Shown here: positions 15,877-23,753 of the stretch, in pieces
Layout: each line of letters begins with the position of its first letter
How positions within the stretch are numbered: the stretch's first letter is position 1
Program-made: the position numbers and the translations under genes
Assembly: GCA_025997935.1 (NCBI GenBank)
Contig: BNVG01000002.1
Span: 1-43,660 of the forward strand
DNA length: 43,660 nt
Direction: 5' to 3'
Source of the DNA: Synergistales bacterium
Lineage (GTDB): Bacteria > Synergistota > Synergistia > Synergistales > Aminobacteriaceae
The notes under the pieces: generated by a model
What the model was told of the DNA's origin: nothing
Database searches by the model: none
The model's input: only the letters and a program-made list of their open reading frames with translations

Positions 15877-16770
15877 TTAGTTTTTGAGCCTTGGGTCAAG
15901 CGCGTCGCGGAGACCGTCGCCCAAGAGCGTCAGCGACATGACCGCCATGACTATGGCTACCCCCGGCGCTATCGCGAGGTGCGGGTGATAGCGAAGCTGA
16001 CTTCTCGCCTCTGAGAGCATGGAACCCCATTCGGGCGTCGGCTCCGATACGCCGAGCCCTATAAAGCTGAGCGACGATATGGTGATTACAGACCTCGCGA
16101 CCGTCTGAGTCACCTGCACGAGAATAGGGCCCATAGCGTTCGGCAGGATGTGCCTGAATATTATCCTCGCGTCGCTTGTGCCGCAAGCGCGGGCCGCTTC
16201 GACGTACTCCTGACCGACGATACTCAGCACCGACGAGCGCACTATGCGGGACATTCGCGGAATTTGCGATATTCCCATAGCCAATATCAGGTTGACAAGG
16301 CTGCTGCCGAGCGCCGCCACGAGCGTTATGGCCATCAGGGTGTTCGGTATCGCCAAGAAAATATCCATAAAGCGCATCAGCACCTCGTCGACCTTACCCC
16401 CATAATACGCGGCCGCGGCTCCTATGATGGAGCCGGCGGTGAGAGAGACGCAGATTGTGGCAAGTCCGACGAATAAAGATATTCTGCCGCCGTAGACGAC
16501 GCGGGCCATGACGTCCCGCCCGTACTGATCGGTGCCGAGCGGATGCGCGAGCGACGGGTCTTTGAAACGGGCCGACAGATTCTGCGACAGGGCGTCCTCT
16601 TCGTAGTCGTAGTACATATCAGCCGTTACGACGGCTGTCATCATCAAGATAAAGAGCAAGAGGCCGAACATCGCGAGCCTGTTCTTTTTGAGGCGCAACC
16701 ATATGGTTTTCCACTGGCTCTTTTTCTTGTACTTGTGTATCGCGGCGGAGGCGTTGACCGCGGTCGTCAT
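15877..16770 (-). CDS. dppC: Dipeptide/oligopeptide ABC importer, permease DppC
   Basis: This 297-residue protein has an N-terminal cytoplasmic segment, a first membrane span near residues 33-52, the HPLGTDQYGRDVMARVVYGG motif of DppC/OppC, and an EAA loop (EYVEAARACGTSDARIIFRH). Five or six membrane spans are predicted. The start overlaps the dppB stop (4 nt). It forms the heterodimeric channel with DppB. Confidence 0.92.
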   Translation of the reverse strand: MTTAVNASAAIHKYKKKSQWKTIWLRLKKNRLAMFGLLLFILMMTAVVTADMYYDYEEDALSQNLSARFKDPSLAHPLGTDQYGRDVMARVVYGGRISLFVGLATICVSLTAGSIIGAAAAYYGGKVDEVLMRFMDIFLAIPNTLMAITLVAALGSSLVNLILAMGISQIPRMSRIVRSSVLSIVGQEYVEAARACGTSDARIIFRHILPNAMGPILVQVTQTVARSVITISSLSFIGLGVSEPTPEWGSMLSEARSQLRYHPHLAIAPGVAIVMAVMSLTLLGDGLRDALDPRLKN

Positions 16771-17720
16771 GCCGTCGCCTTCTTTCTTTTTACGCGGATG
16801 TACTTGGACTTGAGCCTCGGGTCAATGTAAACGTAGACTATGTCCACCAAGAGATTGACGACGCAGGCTATGATGGCGGCGAAGAGGACGGAGGCCACGA
16901 CCATAGGCGTATCCTTTGAGCGTATGGCGTTCACTATCAGCTGTCCGAGGCCGGGGATGGCGAAGACCTGCTCGACGACGATTGTTCCGCCGAGCGCGAC
17001 GCCGAAGTTTACGCCTATGACTGTTACGACTGGCAGGAGCGCGTTTCGGAGAGCGTGCCCGAATATGACGTGGCTTTCACGGGCGCCCTTGGCACGCGCC
17101 GTTCTGATGTAGTCCTGACGTATCACCTCAAGCATCGTGGAGCGCGTCATGCGGAGCAGCGACGCCATTGTGGCGGCGGAGGTGGCGACGCTCGGCAGGA
17201 TAAAGTGCCGCCATGTGTCAATGCCAAGCGAGGGCAGCCACTTCATTTTGAGCGCAAACACCAGAACCATCATCATGGCGAGCCAGAACGTGGGCATTGA
17301 GGTCAGCAGCAGCGAGACGCCCAAGGCTACGTTATCCGATATGGTGTACTGCTTGACCGCCGACAACACGCCTATCGGCAAGCCCAGAACTACAGCTATG
17401 ATAGTGCTGAACGTCGCCATATAGAGCGTATAGGGGAAGCGAACCGCTATCTCCTGAAAGACCGGAATTTTGGTTCGGTACGACTGTCCGAAATCCCCCC
17501 GCGCCGCGTCCCACACATAGCGCGCGTAGCGCACTAAAAACGGGTCGTTCAACCCCATCTCGGCTCTAAGCGCTTCATACTCCGCCGGTTTTGCCCCCTC
17601 GCCCAAAATCATCATGGCCGGGTCGCCGGGCGTCAGGTTCATTATCGTAAAAATAATAAAGGTGACGCCCAGCATAACCGGGATGATCATGAGTATTCTC
17701 TTAAAAATATAGCTCAGCAT
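16767..17720 (-). CDS. dppB: Dipeptide/oligopeptide ABC importer, permease DppB
   Basis: This 317-residue permease has the DppB/OppB N-terminus (MLSYIFKRILMIIPVMLGVT, followed by MNLTPGDPA), an EAA loop (DYIRTARAKGARESHVIFGH) and a GTIVVEQVFAIPGLGQLI segment near the C-terminus. Six membrane spans are predicted. It begins 12 nt after the binding-protein gene. Together with DppC it forms the inner-membrane peptide channel. Confidence 0.93.
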   Translation of the reverse strand: MLSYIFKRILMIIPVMLGVTFIIFTIMNLTPGDPAMMILGEGAKPAEYEALRAEMGLNDPFLVRYARYVWDAARGDFGQSYRTKIPVFQEIAVRFPYTLYMATFSTIIAVVLGLPIGVLSAVKQYTISDNVALGVSLLLTSMPTFWLAMMMVLVFALKMKWLPSLGIDTWRHFILPSVATSAATMASLLRMTRSTMLEVIRQDYIRTARAKGARESHVIFGHALRNALLPVVTVIGVNFGVALGGTIVVEQVFAIPGLGQLIVNAIRSKDTPMVVASVLFAAIIACVVNLLVDIVYVYIDPRLKSKYIRVKRKKATA

Positions 17721-17732
17721 AGAGGCGCTCTT

Positions 17733-19277
17733 CTATTCCTCGAAATATGTCTCGTATATGCGGTATCTGTAGACCGGGTGAGCTTTGAGGTTCTTCAGCT
17801 TCGCGTTGTGAAAGAGGTATATGGTATCGGTGTACAGCGGTATCAGCGGCACGTCTTCCTTTAGAATCCCGTAGATTTTCGTGTAGAGGTTCAGTCTCTC
17901 AGTTGTGTCAGACGACTTCCTGGCCTGCTCTATCAGGGCGTCAACCTCAGGGTTGGAGTAACCGGAGTAGTTGTTGCCGCCGCCGAGCATGGCGCTGTGA
18001 AATCTGCGCGTCAACACCATGTCGGCGTCGCGTATCGAGGCGTTTATCATGCGAAGGCTGGCTATGAACTTTCTCTTGTCTCCGACGTCATCCAAGTAAG
18101 CCGCGCGCTCCATCTTGTCGAACGTTACACGGATGCCTATCTTCCTGAGCTGATCTTGAGCGACCTCCGCGGGCATCATGTAGCTCGACGAGCCCTGCAT
18201 ACTGAACACCGTCTCGAGCCCATTAGGATACCCGGCGTCTTTCAAAAGCGCTTTCGCCTTGTCGAGGTTCTGTGAATACCATTTGAAATCCTTGTCATAA
18301 CCGAACACCGACGTCGGGACGAGGCAGTTGGCTACCACGGCCTCGCCGTTAGCTCCGCCTATAACAATGTCGTCGCGGTTCAGGGCGTAAGCCACGGCCT
18401 GACGAATACGCTTGTCCTTAAAGACGCCGTCAGTCACGTTGAACGTGATATGGAAAAGACCGACGCCGGGGCACTCCACGTAGGCTATGTTGTCTAATTT
18501 CTTGAGATAGTCGTAGTCGCTTGTAGCCACGAGGTAGTAGATGTCGAGCGTTCCATCCTCAAGAGCTATGGCGCCCGAGGACGCGTCGGGAACGAGTTTG
18601 AATATAATTTTGGCTATAGGAGCGCCGCCGCCGTAGTAGTCGTCGAAGCGTTCTAATATCAGGGAGTCTCCCGACCGCCACTCCGCCATTTTGTACGCTC
18701 CTGTGCCGACGGGGTTGCGCGCGAAGTCTATATTCTTGGCTTTGGCTTCCTCAACCGCCCTCTTGTTGACTATTCCGTAAGTGAGGTTGGTCATAACGTC
18801 CATAATGGGGCCATAAGCGTACTTCAGAACGACCTTTACAGAGCCGTCGTCGACTTTTTCGAAATGATCTATGGCCTCGCTGATGCCGCTCGAAAAGCTG
18901 GAGTCGAGCGAGCGCTGCAGCGAAAAGTACACGTCGTCCGCCGTCATAGTGTCGCCGTTGTGGAACTTGACGCCCTTCCTGAGGTAAAACGTAATCTCCG
19001 TGTTGTCCTTGCCGAACTCCCACTTCTCGGCGAGGCCGGGGACTATTTTCGTGTAGTCGTCCGAGTCCTCTTTGACCAATGTGTCGTAAATCTGATACAT
19101 CATCATGTGCGTGACCGTATCTTTGCTGGTTGAGGGGTCGAGCGAGGAGGCCTCAGCGTTTACGCCCCACATAAGAGTATCCTTCGCGCTCTTCGGCAAA
19201 TCCGCCGCGAACGCGCAAGACGCAGCCAATGAAGCCACAATAAAACCCGCGAGAATAACCTTTTTGAAGTACGCCAT
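17733..19277 (-). CDS. dppA: Dipeptide/oligopeptide-binding protein (SBP_bac_5 family)
   Basis: This 514-residue family-5 extracellular solute-binding protein has a signal peptide (core about residues 7-19, likely cleavage after AFA). Family landmarks are LDPSTSKDT, GLAEKWEFGKDNTEITFYLR, GVKFHNGDTMTADDVYFSLQ and NPVGTGAYK. It would capture peptides in the periplasm for DppBCDF. Start: ATG at 19277 with AGAGGTG 10 nt upstream; the in-frame GTG at 19286 is too close to that site. It begins two bases after the M20 peptidase stop, linking peptide capture to peptide cleavage. Confidence 0.93.
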   Translation of the reverse strand: MAYFKKVILAGFIVASLAASCAFAADLPKSAKDTLMWGVNAEASSLDPSTSKDTVTHMMMYQIYDTLVKEDSDDYTKIVPGLAEKWEFGKDNTEITFYLRKGVKFHNGDTMTADDVYFSLQRSLDSSFSSGISEAIDHFEKVDDGSVKVVLKYAYGPIMDVMTNLTYGIVNKRAVEEAKAKNIDFARNPVGTGAYKMAEWRSGDSLILERFDDYYGGGAPIAKIIFKLVPDASSGAIALEDGTLDIYYLVATSDYDYLKKLDNIAYVECPGVGLFHITFNVTDGVFKDKRIRQAVAYALNRDDIVIGGANGEAVVANCLVPTSVFGYDKDFKWYSQNLDKAKALLKDAGYPNGLETVFSMQGSSSYMMPAEVAQDQLRKIGIRVTFDKMERAAYLDDVGDKRKFIASLRMINASIRDADMVLTRRFHSAMLGGGNNYSGYSNPEVDALIEQARKSSDTTERLNLYTKIYGILKEDVPLIPLYTDTIYLFHNAKLKNLKAHPVYRYRIYETYFEE

Positions 19278-19279
19278 AC

Positions 19280-20695
19280 CTAACACACCTCTTTCAGTTT
19301 TATGTTCTGTTCATACGAACAGAACAGCGCTATAAGATACTTTACAGCCCTTCTATAGTCCTCTATTATCATGTTTTCGTCGGGGGAATGATGAGCGCCG
19401 CCGGGGTAACTCGGGCCGACGCCGGCTATAGGCATCTTGGGCCAGGCGTCGCGGAATACGTCGCCGGGACCCGCGCCGAGCTGCGTCAGCTCGACCACCA
19501 TAGGTTTGCCGAACGCGGCTTCTGACACATCGCAGGCGCGATACCTGAACGGAGTGTCTACCGGCGTGCGGACGGCGCGGTTTACACATCCGCTCATTTT
19601 GATTTCTATATCCGGGAAGCCGCGCTTGTCGAGATGCGCTCTTAGCAGCCCCTCTAATTTTGACGGGTCTTGGTTTGGGACGAGGTAGAAGCTCACCCTG
19701 GCGTATGCCTTGTGTGGAACTATGCCGCGCACGCCGTTATGTACCTCGCCTGATTCGAGGCCGCATATGGATATGGACGGCTCCATATATATACGGCGCT
19801 TCAATTCCTCGCCGCTCGCCCCTGTCACGTAGTCTTTGAAGCCGACTTTTTTCTTGAGGCTTTCTTCGTCGTAGGGGAAGTTTCGGAGCGCTTCGAGGTC
19901 GGCGTCGCTCGGCGACTCGGCTCCGTCGTAAAAGCCGTCTATGGCTATCCGTTCGTCCGGCCCTTTCAGAGACGCCAAGGCCCATACCAAACGCCACGAC
20001 GCGCTCGGAATTACCGCTCCCATGCGCCCATGTACGTCGTTGCCGGACGTCTTGACGCTAAGGTCGAAGGCCATTCCCCCGCGCACGCCGAGCCTGAGCC
20101 ACATGCGCCCCTCATCGTCGTTGCGCCCACTCTCCCATATACATACGTCCGCGCGCGACATCTCGCGGAAAGCGGCGGCGTTTTCGCGCGCGAAACGATG
20201 CAGCGACGGGCTGGATATTTCCTCGTCGCCCTCCGCCAGAAATTTGACGCGAACGGGCAGTTTGCCCTCCGTGGCCATCACGGCCTGCACGGCGTGAAGA
20301 CGCGAGTAGAGCGGCCCTTTGTTGTCGGAGACGCCCCTTCCGTACAGTTTGCCGTCGATTCTCTGAAGTTTGAATGGGTCTGGGATACGCCAGTTCTCAT
20401 ATTTTCCCGGCTCGACCACATCGTAGTGATTGTAGAATAGCAAAGCCGCGTCCCCGTCGCCACCCGTGTCAGCGGTTATGAGGGCGTTTCCTCCGTCGAT
20501 GTCGTGGATTACGGGCTCTATGCCTATGGATTTCATTTTGGATACTATGCAGCGGCGCGTATCTTCACGCCCCTGCGGATTGCTCGCCGTGCTCGGGCAC
20601 GAACACACCGTATCAAGATCTTTCAGCATCTCGTCAAAGTGTTCGTCCACGTAATCGAACGCTTTCTTCAGGCGTTCCGGTTTCAAATTGATCAT
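19280..20695 (-). CDS. M20-family metallopeptidase (dipeptidase-like)
   Basis: This 471-residue M20/M25/M40 peptidase has metal-binding landmarks FYNHYDVVEPG (His, with Asp two residues later), YGRGVSDNKGP (bridging Asp), AEGDEEISSPS (Glu-Glu) and a late His in GGAHHSPDE. A dimerisation domain is inserted in the middle, with HGRMGAVIPS in that region. The likely role is cytoplasmic hydrolysis of imported short peptides. Start: ATG at 20695 (MINLKPERL) with GGAGG 9 nt upstream; an in-frame ATG at 20716 includes that ribosome-binding site. It lies between iclR and dppA, and the exact substrate is unknown. Confidence 0.88.
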   Translation of the reverse strand: MINLKPERLKKAFDYVDEHFDEMLKDLDTVCSCPSTASNPQGREDTRRCIVSKMKSIGIEPVIHDIDGGNALITADTGGDGDAALLFYNHYDVVEPGKYENWRIPDPFKLQRIDGKLYGRGVSDNKGPLYSRLHAVQAVMATEGKLPVRVKFLAEGDEEISSPSLHRFARENAAAFREMSRADVCIWESGRNDDEGRMWLRLGVRGGMAFDLSVKTSGNDVHGRMGAVIPSASWRLVWALASLKGPDERIAIDGFYDGAESPSDADLEALRNFPYDEESLKKKVGFKDYVTGASGEELKRRIYMEPSISICGLESGEVHNGVRGIVPHKAYARVSFYLVPNQDPSKLEGLLRAHLDKRGFPDIEIKMSGCVNRAVRTPVDTPFRYRACDVSEAAFGKPMVVELTQLGAGPGDVFRDAWPKMPIAGVGPSYPGGAHHSPDENMIIEDYRRAVKYLIALFCSYEQNIKLKEVC

Positions 20696-20743
20696 GCAAG
20701 TCAGCCTCCGACTCATGTTATTTTGACAAATACATACGCGCCC

Positions 20744-21550
20744 TCAAGCCTCAGCGGCATCACCGCCCTTATCGGCGCCGAGCCTTTTGGAGAGCTTTGC
20801 CGTCTCGTCGAGCAAAAGCCGTATCGCCTCGCGCCTGAGCGCTTCGTTGAAGCGTTCGATTCTGCCGGAGACCGAAACCACGCCGACCAAATCATTGGAG
20901 TATTGAATAACGGGGGCGGCTATTCCGGTCATTCCAAGTTCGCGTTCCTCGCTCGTAGCCGCGTATCCAAGTTCGCGCGTTTTTTGGATTTCTTTCAAAA
21001 GGACTTCGCTTGTCGTTATGGTGTGCGGAGTGAGGGGCTGATATTTATCGCGCTCCGCGAAAAAGTTTTCTCTAAATTCCTCACTCGAAAAAGCGAGCGT
21101 CACGCGCCCAACCGCGCCGGAATAAAGCGCGCGCTCCTGCCAGACCGGTATCTGATCTGACGAAGCGTTTTTGCTCAACCTGATGACGCAAAGCATCCCG
21201 CCGTCGTGTGGTTTATGAAAAGCTATTGATTGTTTCAGCGCGGAGAAGAGGCGTTCCAAAGCCGGCCTCACGAGGGCGAGCAAGGGGTTGGTGTTCTCGT
21301 AAACTCGGGCCAAGCCCGGCACGCGCGGGCCGAGACGAAATACTCGTTCTTTGCCGTCATAGACTACGTAACCCATGTGCTCCAGTGTGCCGCAGAGCCT
21401 CATCGCTCTGGATTTATATATCCCGAGCGCGTCCGCTATCTCAGTCAGGCTCATCTCAGGGCGTCCCTGCAGGGAATCCAAAACTTCGAGCCCCTTCATC
21501 AGGCTCTCCAAGTGCTTTTGCGATTCGCGCGGTTTGTCTCTTGCGGGCAC
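20744..21550 (-). CDS. IclR-family transcriptional regulator
   Basis: This 268-residue protein has an N-terminal winged helix-turn-helix (about residues 15-75: LMKGLEVLDSLQ, MSLTEIADALGIYKSRAMRL). A C-terminal IclR effector domain follows (GRVTLAF, RELGYAATSEERELGMTGIA, GVVSVSGRIERF). Start: GTG at 21550. It lies 48 nt upstream of the M20 gene on the same strand and has its own strong promoter. It probably regulates itself and the downstream peptide-import operon in response to a small molecule, an inference from position. Confidence 0.9.
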   Translation of the reverse strand: MPARDKPRESQKHLESLMKGLEVLDSLQGRPEMSLTEIADALGIYKSRAMRLCGTLEHMGYVVYDGKERVFRLGPRVPGLARVYENTNPLLALVRPALERLFSALKQSIAFHKPHDGGMLCVIRLSKNASSDQIPVWQERALYSGAVGRVTLAFSSEEFRENFFAERDKYQPLTPHTITTSEVLLKEIQKTRELGYAATSEERELGMTGIAAPVIQYSNDLVGVVSVSGRIERFNEALRREAIRLLLDETAKLSKRLGADKGGDAAEA

Positions 21551-21616
21551 AATTCATCAGTCCCTTGCAAACAAGTCTGCATTAAGTTCTGCTTATTAGA
21601 ATAATATTTTCTTCAA

Positions 21617-21631
21617 TAGAATTGTTTTCTA
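21617..21631 (-). promoter_or_regulatory. Possible operator at the iclR transcription start
   Basis: TAGAA-AACAA-TTCTA forms a short inverted repeat (5-bp arms) immediately downstream of the -10 box. A repressor bound here would block the start site, which would suit IclR autoregulation. The arms are short and could arise by chance in AT-rich sequence. Confidence 0.3.
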
Positions 21632-21632
21632 A

Positions 21633-21660
21633 ATTATCGCGCATTTGATAGTTTTGTCAA
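21633..21660 (-). promoter_or_regulatory. Promoter of the iclR-M20-dpp operon
   Basis: On the minus strand TTGACA (21660-21655) and GATAAT (21638-21633) are separated by 16 nt. It is among the best sigma-70-type promoters in the window. Transcription would begin near 21626, about 75 nt before the iclR start codon. Confidence 0.75.
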
Positions 21661-21791
21661 TAGCCAGCTTGGCAGGCGTCCGCAAGGCAGAGCTGAAAGC
21701 CTTTTGACGCGCCTACCCGGACGGCGTAATAAAACTTTCCGCCGATAAATTCACAACGGGTTATATGAGGGGTGGACGTTTCAATATAAAC

Positions 21792-21923
21792 TCATTTGGA
21801 GTGATGACAAATGACGCCTTGGGATAATGTTTGACATTGCCGGATAAGAATCTTAGCCGGATTGCCGCCCGGGGACAGGAGGGCGGAGACGATGACATTG
21901 GTGTCTAAAACGGCGTTTTGCAC
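21792..21923 (-). pseudogene. PIN-domain toxin, N-terminal stub
   Basis: A GTG at 21923, just after the Phd antitoxin stop, opens a 43-codon frame: VQNAVLDTNVIVSALLSPGG then NPAKILIR. This is the classical N-terminus of a PIN-domain nuclease, including the first catalytic Asp in LDTNV. After KILIR the family similarity ends, and a stop follows at 21794-21792. Around 100 residues with the other acidic catalytic residues are missing. The gene is a truncated, non-catalytic remnant of a toxin-antitoxin pair, whose antitoxin (21927-22226) survives. Confidence 0.75.
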
Positions 21924-21926
21924 GGG

Positions 21927-22226
21927 CTACGCCTGTTCTCTTGCGGCTCTCTCTTGCCGCGCGGCGGCGATTTCCGCATTGATGTCGGCGAGAGTCATTT
22001 TCGATACGCCCGTTTTGACCGCTTCCGCCTGCAAGTCTCTTACGGCTCTTTTGGCTTGCAGTCGGCGCAAATCGAGCAAAGTTTCTTCAAGGGTGGAACT
22101 GTCTACATCAAGCATGATAGCCGTGGGACGTCCGTTGTTGGTAATGACCAAGCGACCGTCGCGCCGGAGGCGGGAAGCTATCTTTTTCGGAGCGGTACAA
22201 AGATCGCGCATAGGAACGAACTCCAT
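21927..22226 (-). CDS. Orphan Phd/YefM-family antitoxin
   Basis: This 99-residue protein begins MEFVPMRDLCTAPKKI and contains GRLVITNNGRPTAIMLDVDS, the Phd/YefM DNA-binding fold; a basic, Ala-rich helical C-terminus follows. It was the partner of the PIN toxin whose stub starts three nucleotides after its stop. Its start codon abuts a truncated YoeB-like gene, so the native promoter of this pair was probably lost. It could still be expressed from the upstream toxin-antitoxin remnant and might act as an orphan repressor or anti-addiction factor; this is speculative. Confidence 0.75.
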   Translation of the reverse strand: MEFVPMRDLCTAPKKIASRLRRDGRLVITNNGRPTAIMLDVDSSTLEETLLDLRRLQAKRAVRDLQAEAVKTGVSKMTLADINAEIAAARQERAAREQA

Positions 22227-22413
22227 TTTGACGGTTAATTCGCCGCGAATATGCTCCGCTCAAATTGCCGTGTAATTGTTCATATTAGGGTGGGTATTCA
22301 AAAGGATCGCGCTTTAATAACGTAAGCAAATCTTGGGCGGTATCAATTAGAGGTGTGTTCTTAATTTTTTTCCAGTCATGTCGCGCCTGTGACGTGTAGA
22401 ACAGCTTGTGCAT
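22227..22413 (-). pseudogene. YoeB/Txe-type toxin with in-frame stop and C-terminal truncation
   Basis: The frame starts with an ATG at 22413 overlapping the antitoxin stop (TAATG). It reads MHKLFYTSQARHDWKKIKN then TAQDLLTLLKRDPFEYPP, interrupted by TAA at 22287-22285. The same frame continues YEQLHGNLSGAYSRRINRQ, exactly what a YoeB-family toxin should contain, and then runs into the next antitoxin gene at 22226. The catalytic C-terminus (…CRxHY in the family) is absent. There are thus two independent inactivating lesions: a nonsense codon and loss of the last third. Confidence 0.8.
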
Positions 22414-22622
22414 TACTCCAAGTCCTCAAAGCACTCTGAAATAGGAGTGGCAAGCCCTTGTGTGATCATATCGGCCATGCCCGGTATTGAGTTGAGGTAA
22501 TCCGTGTCGTTATCGAACATGCCAAGGCTATATAGCTGAAAAGAAACGTATTCTTGTATATGCTTAATAACCCCGTCCGGCAATCGGTCTATCTGTATTT
22601 TAAGATATTCCCTTTCGCTCAT
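22413..22622 (-). CDS. Antitoxin of a decayed YoeB/Txe-type locus
   Basis: This 69-residue protein is MSEREYLKIQIDRLPDGVIK… ending with DTDYLNSIPGMADMITQGLA and PISECFEDLE. Small proteins with this SIPGM…TPxSEC ending are found directly upstream of Txe/YoeB-type toxins. The one-base TAATG overlap with the broken toxin gene supports the pairing. Start: ATG at 22622 with GAGGGGGA 7 nt upstream; a longer in-frame start at 22649 includes that site. With its toxin destroyed it is an orphan. Confidence 0.65.
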   Translation of the reverse strand: MSEREYLKIQIDRLPDGVIKHIQEYVSFQLYSLGMFDNDTDYLNSIPGMADMITQGLATPISECFEDLE

Positions 22623-22666
22623 TTTTAATCCCCCTCGGTTAATGTCCAAAAAATCTCATCATTCTA

Positions 22667-22770
22667 AGTGTTTATTATCTTCATCCCCCAATTAAACACT
22701 GGACTACGCTTAAAATGATTTTCCAAATTATTCCGACTATAGCTAAATTTAAAGTCCAATGTTTAATTGG
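22667..22770. repeat. Nested inverted repeats, possibly a miniature mobile element remnant
   Basis: CCAATTAAACACTGGACT at 22688-22705 and AGTCCAATGTTTAATTGG at 22753-22770 are inverted copies with one mismatch in 18 bp, enclosing 47 bp. A further AGTGTTTA at 22667-22674 is an exact inverted copy of TAAACACT at 22693-22700. No coding capacity lies between them. The rest of 22623-22956 holds no gene I can support; it contains a small CGGTT-GACT-AACCG hairpin near 22804. Confidence 0.7.
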
Positions 22771-22956
22771 TATTTCAATACAACAAAAACCAGGAGTGTG
22801 CGGTCGGTTGACTAACCGAATAGTCGAAACCTTAGGCCAGCTTGGCTATCGTATATATGTATTCTATCGTTGCGTCCTGTCATGTCAAGAACGGAGCATA
22901 TTTCCACTATATCAACTCACGCCTCTAATAAAAACAATGCGTAAACATGCGCGAGG

Positions 22957-23739
22957 TTAGCGGTTTCTCCCTATCTCCGCCGCGCCCAAGGCTCCGGCGT
23001 ATTGAGATTTTTCGCACGTGTGCAATGGAACTGTCAGGCGCTTTTCGATTAGCTCCGCAAGGTTTCGGCTGCGCGACGCGCCGCCGGTGAAGGCCACGCC
23101 CCCGACGCCCCTTATCGCGCTGAACCCGACGCGGCGCAACATCCCCTCGGCGCGTGACGCCACGGAGTCCAATATCCCAAGCATAATAGCCTGTTTATCG
23201 ACCCCCTGAGATAGCAGTCCGACGATTTCGGACTCCGCGAACACCGTGCACATACTTGATATGGCATGAGGCTCCGCGTCGCTTGGCAGTGAGCTGAAGT
23301 CTTCAAGCTCGCAGCCGAGCATGACGGCCATATTTTGCAAAAAACGCCCCGTGCCGGCGGCGCATTTGTCGTTCATCAAAAAGTCCGACACATTACCTTT
23401 TTCGTCGAGCGCTATCGCCTTGCTGTCTTGCCCGCCTATGTCCAAGACAAAACGGACGCCGCCGCTCCCAAAAAGACGCTTCGCGCCCCTCGCGTGGCAC
23501 GTTATCTCCGTCACTCTATCGTCGCACTCCACGGAGTTTCTGCCGTACCCGGTGGCCGTTACGCGGGCAACCTGTCCGCGGGTAAGACCGTTTTTGCCAA
23601 GAATGGCCGAAATGGCCAAAGCGCCGGAGTCTTTAGGACTCCAGCCCGTAGGGGCAAGAAGTCCGTCTAACCATTCCCCATCTTTCAGCAAAACCACTTT
23701 TACGGCCACGGAACCTATGTCAACGCCTATCGTGTACAT
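22957..23739 (-). CDS. 2-hydroxyacyl-CoA dehydratase-type activator ATPase (BcrA/BadF/HgdC family)
   Basis: This 260-residue ASKHA ATPase has phosphate loop 1 GVDIGSVAVKVVLL, phosphate 2 VLDIGGQDSKAI and adenosine motif FTGGASRSRN. Two cysteines lie in DKCAAGTGRF and SSMCTVFAESEI; in a homodimer these would bridge a [4Fe-4S] cluster. It would transfer single low-potential electrons with ATP hydrolysis to the double-cubane partner encoded immediately upstream (14-nt gap). It is the last gene of the long minus-strand operon starting at yerC. Confidence 0.88.
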   Translation of the reverse strand: MYTIGVDIGSVAVKVVLLKDGEWLDGLLAPTGWSPKDSGALAISAILGKNGLTRGQVARVTATGYGRNSVECDDRVTEITCHARGAKRLFGSGGVRFVLDIGGQDSKAIALDEKGNVSDFLMNDKCAAGTGRFLQNMAVMLGCELEDFSSLPSDAEPHAISSMCTVFAESEIVGLLSQGVDKQAIMLGILDSVASRAEGMLRRVGFSAIRGVGGVAFTGGASRSRNLAELIEKRLTVPLHTCEKSQYAGALGAAEIGRNR

Positions 23740-23753
23740 TATGCGGTTTGCTT

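Noticed and set aside
21812..21835. Tiny plus-strand frame MTPWDNV after a GGAG sequence
   Set aside because: Too short and antisense to the PIN toxin stub; no reason to think it is a leader peptide.
22715..22960. 81-codon plus-strand open frame
   Set aside because: No recognisable domain, no ribosome-binding site, and it spans the inverted repeats.
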